Shown here in pieces: positions 25,040-32,666 of a stretch of DNA of 64,000 nt. The DNA lies in contig NZ_BMRK01000002.1 of NCBI RefSeq assembly GCF_014648595.1, positions 124,001 to 188,000 of the forward strand, written 5' to 3'. Source of the stretch: Nocardioides luteus. Lineage in GTDB: Bacteria; Actinomycetota; Actinomycetes; Propionibacteriales; Nocardioidaceae. A program made the translations under genes and the position numbers. The notes under the pieces were generated by a model. It saw nothing but the letters and a program-made list of their open reading frames with translations. It did not search any database and was not told where the DNA came from. The number at the start of each line of letters is the position of its first letter. The first letter of the stretch is position 1.

Positions 25040-26611
25040 GTGCTCGACCTTTCCCGCCGTGCCCTGCTGGTCTGGGCGGCCTCGCTGTTCGCTGTGTGCG
25101 CCCTGATCGGCGTCGCAGCCTCCTACGCGTGGGCGCCGGTCGCGACGGTCGACGACCTCGGCCGCGACGCGGTGAGGGTGACGGTGGCGAGCGGCTGGAT
25201 GCTCGGCTTCTGGCGCGTCGTCGAGGTGGTGACCGAGTGGTACCTGCCGATCGGGGTCGCCCTCGTCGTGGCCGCGGCGCTGGCCCGCACCTACCTGCGG
25301 GCCGCGCTCTACGTGCTCGGCGTCGTGGTGGCGACAATCGTCGTACGCCGCCTGGTCGTGCTGCTCGTCGACCGGGACCGGCCCGAGTGGCAGTCGACGT
25401 CGTGGCTGCACGACTCGCCCTCGTACCCGTCCGGCCATGCGGCCGGGATCGCGGTGCTGGCCGGGGTGATCGCGGTCGTCGTGACGATGTTCGTACGCCG
25501 CCGCAACATCCGCCGGCTCGCCTACACGGGCCTCGTCCTGCTGGTCCTGCTCGTCGCGGCCGACCGGATCTTCCTCGGCCGCCACTACCCCTCCGACGTG
25601 CTCGGCGGGATCGTCTTCGCCGCCGGCGCCGTCTTCCTCGGCATGGCGATCTACACGCCGCTGCCCACCTCCCACGCGCTCGGGCGTCGACCGCTGGTCG
25701 ACTCGGTGCGGGGCGACCGGAGGATCGCGGTCGTGCTCAACCCGATCAAGGTCGAGTCGGTCGAGCAGTTCAAGACCATGGTCGACGCGATGGCGCGGGA
25801 GTCCGGTTGGAAGACCCCGACGTGGCACCTGACCACGGTCGACGACCCCGGCCGCGGGATGGCCCGGGCCGCACAGGAGGAGGGCGCCGACCTGGTGCTC
25901 GTCTGCGGCGGCGACGGCACCGTACGCGAGGTCTGCTCGGCGCTCGCCGGCACCGGCATCGCTGTCGGGATCGTCCCTGGCGGCACCGGCAACCTGCTCG
26001 CCCGCAACCTGTCGATCCCGCTCTACATCCGCGCCGCGATCGACGTCGCGCTCACCGGGCAGGACCAGGCGATCGACCTGGTCGAGGTCTCCGGCGACAA
26101 CATCGAGGACACCAACTTCCTGGTCATGGCCGGGATGGGCTTCGACGCCGCGATCATGGGCGGCGTCAACGAGGACATCAAGAAGCGGATCGGCTGGATG
26201 GCGTACGTCCTCTCCGCTTTCAAGAGCCTGATGTTCCCGGCCATGCGGCTGGAGATCTCGATCGACGGTGGGGAGTTCACGCGGCACCGCGCGCGCACCG
26301 TCGTGGTCGGCAACGTCGGCTACCTCCAGGCGAACATGCCGCTGCTGCCGGCGGCCGCGCTCGACGACGGGCTGGTGGACGTCGTCCTCCTCTATCCGCA
26401 GCGGTTCTGGTCGTGGCTGCCGCTCGCCGTGCGGGTGCTGAGCAAGCGGCCGCGCACCGACAGCCTGGTCAACCGGATGACCGGCGCGAGCGTCGTGATC
26501 CGCACCAACCACGACCAGCCGCGCCAGCTCGACGGCGACACCATCTCCGAGGGTCGTGAGCTGCGGATGAAGTGCCTTCCGGGGAGGCTGCTCGTGCGCG
26601 TGCCACGCTGA
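25040..26611 (+). CDS. PAP2 lipid phosphatase fused to diacylglycerol/lipid kinase
   Basis: 523 residues. Residues 1-215 hold about six membrane helices and a PAP2 active site: R-x6-RP in LVVLLVDRDRPEW, PSYPSGHAAG, and DRIFLGRHYPSDVLGG. Residues 230-523 are a DAGK_cat/YegS lipid kinase: VVLNPIKV, CGGDGTVREV, VPGGTGNLLARNL and a C-terminal beta domain with LDGDTISEG. A phosphatase and kinase for lipid phosphates are thus joined at the membrane, possibly acting on undecaprenyl or phosphatidic acid-type lipids. All catalytic motifs of both halves look intact. The start GTG 25040 lacks a ribosome site. Divergent from serS. Confidence 0.9.
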   Translation: MLDLSRRALLVWAASLFAVCALIGVAASYAWAPVATVDDLGRDAVRVTVASGWMLGFWRVVEVVTEWYLPIGVALVVAAALARTYLRAALYVLGVVVATIVVRRLVVLLVDRDRPEWQSTSWLHDSPSYPSGHAAGIAVLAGVIAVVVTMFVRRRNIRRLAYTGLVLLVLLVAADRIFLGRHYPSDVLGGIVFAAGAVFLGMAIYTPLPTSHALGRRPLVDSVRGDRRIAVVLNPIKVESVEQFKTMVDAMARESGWKTPTWHLTTVDDPGRGMARAAQEEGADLVLVCGGDGTVREVCSALAGTGIAVGIVPGGTGNLLARNLSIPLYIRAAIDVALTGQDQAIDLVEVSGDNIEDTNFLVMAGMGFDAAIMGGVNEDIKKRIGWMAYVLSAFKSLMFPAMRLEISIDGGEFTRHRARTVVVGNVGYLQANMPLLPAAALDDGLVDVVLLYPQRFWSWLPLAVRVLSKRPRTDSLVNRMTGASVVIRTNHDQPRQLDGDTISEGRELRMKCLPGRLLVRVPR

Positions 26612-26794
26612 ACCACGGGTCCCGATTCGGTCCTGATTTGGGCGACACGCGGAGGAGGACAAAGTCCCTGGAATCAGGGCCCAAAGTCCCAGATACCGCA
26701 TGATTCCAGCGTATTTGGCATTGATTTTCGTCCCGATCCGTGTCATTCGACGGACAGGGGTGTCTTGTTGATCAGTAAATGTTCATAAGGTGTC

Positions 26795-26828
26795 TGACGC
26801 GACTCGGCGCGAGCCGAGTCGTGCGTCA
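26795..26828 (+). terminator. Long hairpin after the PAP2-lipid kinase gene
   Basis: TGACG-CGACTCGGC pairs with GCCGAGTCG-TG-CGTCA around a GCGA tetraloop: a 14-bp stem with one 2-nt bulge. It may terminate the upstream gene, though it lies 180 bp beyond it, or be the first element of the structured region that follows. Confidence 0.55.
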
Positions 26829-26878
26829 TCGACCGGGCTCAAACCAGACTTCGGCCGGTGGCGTGGCAAGACCCACCT

Positions 26879-26992
26879 ACTGGTCGGAATCCCCCGCGAC
26901 CAGTGGTCGACTCCCGGGCCGTCCCACCCGCAGCCCGGGTTGTAAACCGGCACGCTCGGAACGGTTCCCCCGCCACGCCCGAGCGTGCCGGT
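26879..26992 (+). ncRNA. Candidate structured small RNA with C-rich hairpin loops
   Basis: Three hairpins in 114 bp. (1) ACTGGTCG/CGACCAGT (26879-26904) with a 10-nt loop holding CCCCC. (2) CCCGGGC/GCCCGGG (26913-26939). (3) A perfect 14-bp stem ACCGGCACGCTCGG (26946-26959) with 26979-26992 and a 19-nt loop again holding CCCCC, followed by GTCGTTTTCG, which looks like a terminator on the plus strand. Two hairpins with C-rich loops recall the actinobacterial 6C RNA, although the loops here have five, not six, consecutive C. On the minus strand hairpin 3 could instead simply end the DUF4446 transcript. The promoter was not identified. Confidence 0.4.
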
Positions 26993-27008
26993 GTCGTTTT
27001 CGTGCCTC

Positions 27009-27419
27009 TCAGCGGCGCGGCTTCGCCTGCTGGACCGCCTCGGCCTCCTCGGGCGACATCAGCTGGGACGACTCCCAGCGGCTGATGCTCTTGGCGTACG
27101 TCCTGGCCTCGGTGCGTCCGTGGATCGAGGTGAGCACGACCCCGTCGCCGTTGTCGTCGAGCAGCGCCAGGCACCAGCTCAGGTGGCCGCCGGCGTCCCC
27201 GAACGCGTCGAAGCGCACCACCGCGAGGTGGCGCAGGTCGCTCGCCGCCTCGGCCCGCAGGGCCGCGACCTCGGCCCGCAGACCGGCGACGTCGGTGGGC
27301 AGCGACTCGACGGCGGCGGGGTCGGGGCGGCGTACGTCCCTCGTCTTCTGCCAGGCCGCTCCGGCGAGCACCAGAGCGACGATTGCTGTCAGCAGACTGA
27401 GAATGGCAAGAGCAAGCAC
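27009..27419 (-). CDS. DUF4446 family membrane-anchored protein
   Basis: About 136 residues. One N-terminal membrane helix (VLALAILSLLTAIVALVLAGAAW) is followed by a short coiled coil (VAGLRAEVAALRAEAASDLRHL) and the DUF4446 domain, VVRFDAFGDAGGHLSWCLALLDDNGDGVVLTSIHGRTEARTYAKSI. The family is common next to serS or pheA in actinobacteria and Firmicutes; its function is unknown. GTG 27419 is used because it sits just after a -10-like TAGATT and leaves room for the divergent pheA promoter; ATG 27458 is in frame but would overlap pheA by 15 bp. Confidence 0.82.
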   Translation of the reverse strand: MLALAILSLLTAIVALVLAGAAWQKTRDVRRPDPAAVESLPTDVAGLRAEVAALRAEAASDLRHLAVVRFDAFGDAGGHLSWCLALLDDNGDGVVLTSIHGRTEARTYAKSISRWESSQLMSPEEAEAVQQAKPRR

Positions 27420-27427
27420 AGCGGGCG

Positions 27428-27437
27428 AATCTAGACT
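27428..27437. promoter_or_regulatory. Overlapping divergent -10 elements of DUF4446 gene and pheA
   Basis: The palindrome TCTAGA (27430-27435) belongs to TAGACT on the plus strand (27432-27437, 6 nt before pheA GTG 27444) and to TAGATT on the minus strand (27428-27433, 8 nt before GTG 27419). Two polymerases could not occupy both at once, so the genes would be read in competition. Confidence 0.5.
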
Positions 27438-27443
27438 GTCGAT

Positions 27444-28283
27444 GTGTCTGAGCCACATCGCATCGCCTATCAGGGCGAACCAGGGTCCAACTCTCACATG
27501 GTGTGCCAGCGGCACTACCCCGAGCTGGAGTCGGTGCCGTGCGCCTCGTTCGAGGACGTCTTTGCAACCGTCGAGGCAGGTGAGGCGTCGCTCGCGATGA
27601 TCCCGATCGACAACTCCCTGGCCGGCCGGGTGGCGGACATCCACCACTTCCTCCCCGAGTCCAACCTGCACATCATCGCCGAGCACTACCTGCGGATCAG
27701 GTTCCATCTGCTCGGCCTCCCGGGCACCCACATCGACGAGGTCCGTACGGTCCACTCCCACGTGCACGCGCTCGGTCAGTGCCGCAACATCATCCGGGAG
27801 CACGGCTTCACGCCGATCGTCTCCGGTGACACCGCCGGCGCCGCGCGCGAGGTGATCGAGGCCGGTGACCCGACGATGGCGGCGATCTCCCCGCCGCTGG
27901 CCGCATCGATCTACGGGCTCGACGTGCTCGCCACCGACATCGAGGACGCCGACCACAACACCACCCGCTTCGTGGTGCTCTCGCCCGACTTCATCCAGGC
28001 GCCAGCCGACCAGGGTCCGGTGGTCACCTCGTTCATCTTCAACGTACGCAACCTTCCGGCCGCCCTCTACAAGGCGCTCGGCGGCTTCGCGACCAACGGC
28101 GTGAACATGACGAAGCTGGAGTCCTACATGGTCGACGGCAAGTTCATCGCCACCCAGTTCCTCGCCGAGGTCGACGGTCACCCCGACCAGCCCGGGCTCA
28201 AGCGGGCCCTGGAGGAGCTGGCCTTCTTCACGACCGACGTGAAGCTGCTCGGGGTCTACCCCGCCGACCCCGCCCGGTTCTGA
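27444..28283 (+). CDS. pheA: Prephenate dehydratase
   Basis: 279 residues. It converts prephenate to phenylpyruvate for phenylalanine synthesis. The catalytic domain covers residues 5-180, with IAYQGEPGSNSH, PIDNSLAGRVADIHHFL and the active-site NTTRF (Thr174, Arg175, Phe176). The ACT domain (about 193-275) carries ALYKALGGFATNGVNMTKLESY, the phenylalanine-sensing region. There is no chorismate mutase domain, so it is the monofunctional type. GTG 27444 appears leaderless. larB starts three bases after its stop codon, so the lar genes are probably in the same transcript. Confidence 0.96.
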   Translation: MSEPHRIAYQGEPGSNSHMVCQRHYPELESVPCASFEDVFATVEAGEASLAMIPIDNSLAGRVADIHHFLPESNLHIIAEHYLRIRFHLLGLPGTHIDEVRTVHSHVHALGQCRNIIREHGFTPIVSGDTAGAAREVIEAGDPTMAAISPPLAASIYGLDVLATDIEDADHNTTRFVVLSPDFIQAPADQGPVVTSFIFNVRNLPAALYKALGGFATNGVNMTKLESYMVDGKFIATQFLAEVDGHPDQPGLKRALEELAFFTTDVKLLGVYPADPARF

Positions 28284-28286
28284 ACG

Positions 28287-28964
28287 ATGGCGGACGACGA
28301 GCCGACCGCCGACCTCGGCTTCGCCCGCGTCGATCTCGACCGGGAGCGCCGCACCGGTGACCCCGAGGTCGTGTACGCCGCGGGCAAGACGCCCGAGCAG
28401 GTCGTCGCGATCCTCCGCCGGCTGCACGAGGCTCATCCCTCTCGCGCCGTCCTGGCCACCCGGGTCTCGCCCGCCGCAGCTGCTCTGGTCGCGGTCGAGC
28501 TGCCGACGGCGGTGCACGATGCCGAGGCCTCCGCGGTGACCCTGGGACCGTTGCCGGAGCCGCAGGGGCGGGTGTGCGTCGTCGCAGCCGGCACCTCCGA
28601 CGGCCCGGTCGCGGCCGAGGCCTCTTTGGCGGCCCGGGTCCACGGAGCCGGCGCCGAACGGATCACCGACGTCGGCGTGGCCGGTCTCCACCGGCTGATG
28701 GCCGTCCGCGACCAGCTCGAGGAGGCCGACTGCCTGATCGTCGTCGCCGGGATGGAGGGCGCGCTGCCGTCGGTCGTCGGCGGGCTGGTCGGAGTGCCGA
28801 TGATCGCGGTGCCGACATCGGTCGGCTACGGCGCCTCCTTCGGCGGTCTCGCGGCGCTGCTGGCGATGCTCAACTCGTGCGCGCCCGGGGTCACGGTGGT
28901 CAACATCGACAACGGCTACGGCGCCGGGGTCGCCGCCGCCCGGATCGCACGGCGGGCTCGATGA
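28287..28964 (+). CDS. larB: Nickel-pincer cofactor biosynthesis protein LarB
   Basis: 225 residues. LarB carboxylates and hydrolyses nicotinic acid adenine dinucleotide to start the synthesis of the nickel-pincer nucleotide. The C-terminal PurE-like half is clear: VVAAGTSDGPVAAEA, DVGVAGLHRL, VVAGMEGALPSVVGGLVGVPMIAVPTSVGYG and the ending VVNIDNGYGAG. It overlaps larC as ATGA and follows pheA by 3 bp. LarE, the sulfur donor step, is not in the window, nor is a LarA-type racemase. Confidence 0.92.
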   Translation: MADDEPTADLGFARVDLDRERRTGDPEVVYAAGKTPEQVVAILRRLHEAHPSRAVLATRVSPAAAALVAVELPTAVHDAEASAVTLGPLPEPQGRVCVVAAGTSDGPVAAEASLAARVHGAGAERITDVGVAGLHRLMAVRDQLEEADCLIVVAGMEGALPSVVGGLVGVPMIAVPTSVGYGASFGGLAALLAMLNSCAPGVTVVNIDNGYGAGVAAARIARRAR

Positions 28965-30214
28965 GCCTGGTCTGGGTCGATGCGTCGTCAGGGGCGTCGG
29001 GCGACATGCTGCTGGGCGCGCTGGTCGGCGCCGGGGTGCCGGTGTCCCTGATCGCCTCCGCGATCGATGCGGTCGCGCCCGAACCGGTCGTTCTCGTGCC
29101 GGAGCAGGTCCGGCGTGGTGCTCTGGCGGCGACGCGGGTGCGGGTGCAGGTCGCCGACTCGGTCCAGCACCGCACCTGGACGGACGTGCGTTCGCTGCTC
29201 ACCGGGGCGTCCTTGGACGAGCCGGTGCGCGAGCTGGCGCTGAGGGTCTTCGAGCGGCTGGCGGTCGCCGAAGGGGAGGTCCACGGGATCCCGCCCGAGG
29301 ACGTCCACTTCCACGAGGTCGGCGCCCTGGACGCGATCGCCGACGTGGTCGGGGTGTGTGCCGGCTTCGTCTCGCTCGATGCCTCGCAGGTGGTCGTCTC
29401 GCCCGTGGCCGTCGGCTCGGGCACGGTGCGGGCCGCGCACGGCACCCTCCCGGTGCCACCGCCGGCCGTGGCGCGGCTGCTCACCGGCGTACCGTCCTAC
29501 GCGGGAGCGCCCGGCCACCCGGCGATGGAGCTGTGCACGCCCACCGGAGCCGCGCTGCTCACCACCCTCGCCACCTCCTGGGGCGCGCAGCCGCTGATGA
29601 CGACTCGCGCGGTCGGTGTGGGCGCGGGCGGTCGGGATCCGCAGGGCTGGTCGAACGCGGTTCGGGTGCTGGTCGGGGAGGAGGCGGGGGCAAATTCCCG
29701 CCATGGCGGGAATTTCGGGGCGGATCCGGCGGCAGAGGGGCGTAATTTCCCGCCATGGCGGGAAAATGCCCCCACCAGCGAGACCGAGCTCGTCCTCGAG
29801 GCCAACATCGACGACCTCGACCCGCGGCTGATCCCCGGAGCCATCGACGCGCTGCTCGCCGCCGGGGCCGCTGACGCCTGGGCCACCCCGATCCTGATGA
29901 AGAAGGGCCGCCCGGCCCACACGATCCACGCCCTCGTCCCGGCCTCGGCCGCCGCCGCGGTCCGGCGGGTGTTCTTCGAGGAGACCTCGACGATCGGCGT
30001 ACGCGAGCACGAGGTCGTCAAGCACGCCCTGCCCCGCCGGATGCTGACGGTGAGCGTCGGCGGGCAGCAGATCGCGGTCAAGGCCGCTCTCCTCGACGAC
30101 GCGGTCGTCAACCTCCAGCCCGAGTGGGACGACGTCGCCCGGGCTGCAGCCGCCCTCGGGCGTCCGGCGATCGACGTCCTCGCCGAGGCGAAGGCCGCCG
30201 CCCTCGATCTCTGA
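28961..30214 (+). CDS. larC: Nickel insertion protein LarC, single open frame with palindrome-derived linker
   Basis: 417 residues. LarC inserts nickel into the pincer nucleotide with CTP. The N-terminal LarC1 part has WVDASSGASGDMLLGAL, VHFHEVGALDAIADVVG and AAHGTLPVPPPAVARLL; the C-terminal LarC2 part begins at ELVLEANIDDLDP and includes TPILMKKGRPAHTIHAL and FEETSTIGVRE. In Lactiplantibacillus the two parts are joined by programmed frameshifting; here they are in one frame. The linker, about residues 245-268, is encoded by two near-identical palindromes (29692-29765) and reads NSRHGGNFG and RNFPPWREN. Coupled to larB by ATGA. Confidence 0.92.
   Translation: MSLVWVDASSGASGDMLLGALVGAGVPVSLIASAIDAVAPEPVVLVPEQVRRGALAATRVRVQVADSVQHRTWTDVRSLLTGASLDEPVRELALRVFERLAVAEGEVHGIPPEDVHFHEVGALDAIADVVGVCAGFVSLDASQVVVSPVAVGSGTVRAAHGTLPVPPPAVARLLTGVPSYAGAPGHPAMELCTPTGAALLTTLATSWGAQPLMTTRAVGVGAGGRDPQGWSNAVRVLVGEEAGANSRHGGNFGADPAAEGRNFPPWRENAPTSETELVLEANIDDLDPRLIPGAIDALLAAGAADAWATPILMKKGRPAHTIHALVPASAAAAVRRVFFEETSTIGVREHEVVKHALPRRMLTVSVGGQQIAVKAALLDDAVVNLQPEWDDVARAAAALGRPAIDVLAEAKAAALDL
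29692..29765. repeat. Two palindromes inserted in frame in larC
   Basis: AAATTCCCGCCA/TGGCGGGAATTT (29692-29715, 24 bp, perfect) and TTTCCCGCCA/TGGCGGGAAA (29746-29765, 20 bp, perfect) share the 18-bp core TTCCCGCCATGGCGGGAA, with centres 52 bp apart. The AT-rich ends contrast with the rest of larC. Confidence 0.8.
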
Positions 30215-30362
30215 CCCCGGCACAGTCCCCTCTCCGCTCGGCACGACTGTGTTGGTCTCGACACGGTCCCTTCCTGGCACGACGAGGGCAGGCAGGCGGC
30301 TCGAGCAGGGGGGACGGATGCGAGGATGAGGGTCGGCAACACAGAACTGGAACGGAACCCTG

Positions 30363-30965
30363 ATGGACCTCACCGTCATCGCGCTCACCTTCGCGGCGAT
30401 CTTCGTCGTCGAGCTCCCCGACAAGACGTTCCTGGCGACGCTGGTGCTCTCGACGAAGTACCGCCCGCTGTTCGTCTGGCTCGGCGTGGGCGCCGCGTTC
30501 GCGATCCAGACGCTGATCGCGGTGGCCGTCGGCGGGGTGGCGACGCTGCTGCCGACCAGCCTGATCCAGGTCATCGCGGCGCTGCTCTTCCTGGGCGGTG
30601 CGGTGCTCCTCTTCATCGAGGGCCGGCGCCACCACGGCACCGCCAGCGAGGAGGACGGCAGCGAGTTCGCCGAGAAGGCCAAGGATGTACGCGGCTTCCG
30701 CCAAGTCCTGGCCAGCTTCATGGTCCTCTTCGCGGCCGAGTGGGGCGACCTCTCCCAGCTGCTGAGCGTCTCGCTGGTGGCCCGCTACCACGAGCCGGTC
30801 GCGGTCTTCATCGGCGCCTGGGCGGCGCTGCTCACCGTCTCCGGGCTCGCGGTGCTGCTGGGACGTACGCTGCTGAAGTTCATCAAGCTGCACGTCCTGC
30901 ACTACGTCGGAGCCCTGGTCTGCCTCGCCCTGGGGATCCTGACGTTGGTCGAGGTGTTCGCCTGA
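30363..30965 (+). CDS. TMEM165/GDT1-family cation transporter
   Basis: 200 residues, about six membrane helices in two homologous halves. The family has one E-x-G-D-(K/R)-(T/S) motif per half; here the first is ELPDKT, with Pro for Gly, and the second is EWGDLSQL. Bacterial relatives (MneA-type) export manganese and eukaryotic ones move Mn or Ca against protons. The second half has DL where D-K/R is usual, so cation selectivity is uncertain. A charged loop separates the halves. It starts 148 bp after larC; no riboswitch structure was recognised upstream. Confidence 0.85.
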   Translation: MDLTVIALTFAAIFVVELPDKTFLATLVLSTKYRPLFVWLGVGAAFAIQTLIAVAVGGVATLLPTSLIQVIAALLFLGGAVLLFIEGRRHHGTASEEDGSEFAEKAKDVRGFRQVLASFMVLFAAEWGDLSQLLSVSLVARYHEPVAVFIGAWAALLTVSGLAVLLGRTLLKFIKLHVLHYVGALVCLALGILTLVEVFA

Positions 30966-30977
30966 GGCTGGGTCGCT

Positions 30978-30983
30978 TAGGCT
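30978..30983 (+). promoter_or_regulatory. -10 element TAGGCT of a leaderless arcA transcript
   Basis: TAGGCT ends 7 nt before the ATG at 30991, with no ribosome site in between, in the 25-bp gap after the GDT1 gene. Confidence 0.5.
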
Positions 30984-30990
30984 GCCCGGC

Positions 30991-32187
30991 ATGGTAGAAC
31001 TTGGCGCCGACAGCGAGGTCGGACGACTGCGTACGGTAATGCTCCACCGACCCGGCCGGGAGCTCACCCGGCTGACGCCGCGCAACAACGACAAGCTGCT
31101 CTTCGACGGCATCCCGTGGGTCCGGCGAGCGCAGGACGAGCACGACGCGTTCGCGGCCGCGCTGCGCGATCGCGACGTCGAGGTGCTCTACCTGACCGAC
31201 CTGCTGACCGAGACCCTCGAGGTGCCCGAGGCGCGCGAGCTGGCGCTCGAGAACGTGCTGGGCTCGCTCACCCTCGGCGACACGCTGCGCGCCTACCTGA
31301 GCAGCGCGCTGGCCGACGCCGGCCCCGCCGAGCTGACCGACCACCTGACCGCCGGCGTCCGCAACGACGAGGTACGCGGCGGCCACGGTCTGGTCACCAG
31401 CCTGCTCACCCACGACGACTTCCTGATCGACCCGCTCCCCAACCTGCTCTTCACGCGCGACTCGTCCGTGTGGATCCGCGACCGCGCGACCGTCACGAGC
31501 CTGGCGATGCCCGCGCGCAAGCGTGAGACCGCGCTGACCGAGCTGATCTACCAGTTCCACCCGCGCTTCCGGGAGAGCCCGCGGCTGCACGGCGCCCACC
31601 TCGAGCACGTCGAGGGTGGCGACGTGCTGCTCCTCGCGCCCGGTGTCGTCGCGGTCGGCGTCGGCGAGCGGACGACCCCGGCCGGCGCCGAGCGGCTCGC
31701 CCGCCAGGTCTTCGCCGAGGGGCTCGCCCACACCGTGCTCGCGGTGCCGATCGCGCAGGAGCGCGCGACGATGCACCTCGACACCATCGCCACGCTGGTG
31801 AACACCGACAAGATGGTGATCTACCCGAACGCGGTCGACTCGCTGGTGGCGTACGCCGTGACCCCGGCGGACGAGGACCAGCTCGACATCGCCGCGCCGC
31901 GTCCGTTCCTGGAGGTCGCGGCCGAGGCGATGGGCATCGACAAGCTCCACCACGTCGACACCGGTCTCGACCCGGTGGCCGCCGAGCGCGAGCAGTGGGA
32001 CGACGGCAACAACACCCTGGCCCTGGCGCCGGGCGTGGTGGTCGGCTACGAGCGCAACACCCAGACCAACTCGGCCCTCGAGGCCGCCGGGATCGAGGTC
32101 ATCGCGATCGCCGGCACCGAGCTGGGCTCCGGGCGCGGCGGACCGCGCTGCATGAGCTGTCCCATCGCGCGCGACCCGCTGACCTGA
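30991..32187 (+). CDS. arcA: Arginine deiminase
   Basis: 398 residues. It hydrolyses arginine to citrulline and ammonia. Active-site segments are complete: [43 protein letters not shown] with the catalytic His, and the nucleophilic Cys in [15 protein letters not shown] at the C-terminus. The usual arginine-deiminase-pathway partners (ornithine carbamoyltransferase arcB, carbamate kinase arcC, antiporter arcD) are not adjacent, so it may serve arginine catabolism or acid protection as a single gene. The ATG at 30991 is at leaderless spacing. Confidence 0.96.
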   Translation: MVELGADSEVGRLRTVMLHRPGRELTRLTPRNNDKLLFDGIPWVRRAQDEHDAFAAALRDRDVEVLYLTDLLTETLEVPEARELALENVLGSLTLGDTLRAYLSSALADAGPAELTDHLTAGVRNDEVRGGHGLVTSLLTHDDFLIDPLPNLLFTRDSSVWIRDRATVTSLAMPARKRETALTELIYQFHPRFRESPRLHGAHLEHVEGGDVLLLAPGVVAVGVGERTTPAGAERLARQVFAEGLAHTVLAVPIAQERATMHLDTIATLVNTDKMVIYPNAVDSLVAYAVTPADEDQLDIAAPRPFLEVAAEAMGIDKLHHVDTGLDPVAAEREQWDDGNNTLALAPGVVVGYERNTQTNSALEAAGIEVIAIAGTELGSGRGGPRCMSCPIARDPLT

Positions 32188-32294
32188 TTGACTGAGGTGA
32201 CCGGCGGGTAACCCATGCCCGCCAACATCGTTGTTCCGTGCAACCGCCGCGTCCCAGCGGCAGCCCCCACCGCAGCCGACCGAAGGAAAACCTC

Positions 32295-32666
32295 GTGACC
32301 GAGTCGTTCTTCTCCATGTTCACGCCGAAGGAGATCGCGCACATCAGCGCCACCGGCACCCGTGTGCACCTGCCGGAGGGCTGGTCGCCGATCTGGGAGG
32401 ACACCCCTCCCGACAAGGCCTACATCATCCTCGACGGCACCGTCTCGGTCCGCCGGGACAAGGAAGAGATCGCCCAGTGCGGTCCCGGCGACATCATCGG
32501 GGAGGCGGCGATCCTGCGAGGGTCGCTGCGTACGGCCTCCATCGTGGCCCTCACCCCGCTCGACCTGATCCACCTCAGCGCCGACATGCTGCAGCAGCTG
32601 TCGGTCGAGATGCCGACGTTCGCGAAGGCGCTGGAGAAGGTCGCCCAGGACAGGTTCGGCTCCTGA
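32295..32666 (+). CDS. Single-domain cyclic nucleotide-binding protein
   Basis: 123 residues made almost entirely of one cNMP-binding beta roll. The phosphate-binding cassette GEAAILRGSLRTAS has both ligand-contacting residues, Glu70 and Arg79, so binding of cAMP or cGMP looks possible. There is no DNA-binding or effector domain. GTG 32295 has GAAGGA about nine bases upstream. It is directly upstream of a class III cyclase whose reading frame begins at this gene's stop codon, which suggests a sensor or partner for the cyclase product. Confidence 0.87.
   Translation: MTESFFSMFTPKEIAHISATGTRVHLPEGWSPIWEDTPPDKAYIILDGTVSVRRDKEEIAQCGPGDIIGEAAILRGSLRTASIVALTPLDLIHLSADMLQQLSVEMPTFAKALEKVAQDRFGS

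Larger units (their letters stand above)
26612..27008. other. Hairpin-rich intergenic region with no convincing protein gene
   Basis: 397 bp between the lipid-kinase gene and the convergent DUF4446 gene. The first 180 bp (26612-26790) are AT-richer than the surroundings (repeated CCCGATT/CCTGATTT, TTTGGCATTGATTTTCG) and may contain promoters. From 26795 to 26992 there are four successive hairpins, listed separately. Short frames here lack third-position GC bias, so no protein is claimed. Confidence 0.6.

Noticed and set aside
26612-27008. A tRNA gene in the hairpin-rich gap
   Set aside because: No cloverleaf with anticodon arm and acceptor stem could be assembled, and there is no T-loop GTTCGAnnC in the right position.
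28961-30214. A programmed frameshift in larC as in Lactiplantibacillus
   Set aside because: The two halves are already in one continuous frame through the palindromic linker, so no shift is needed.
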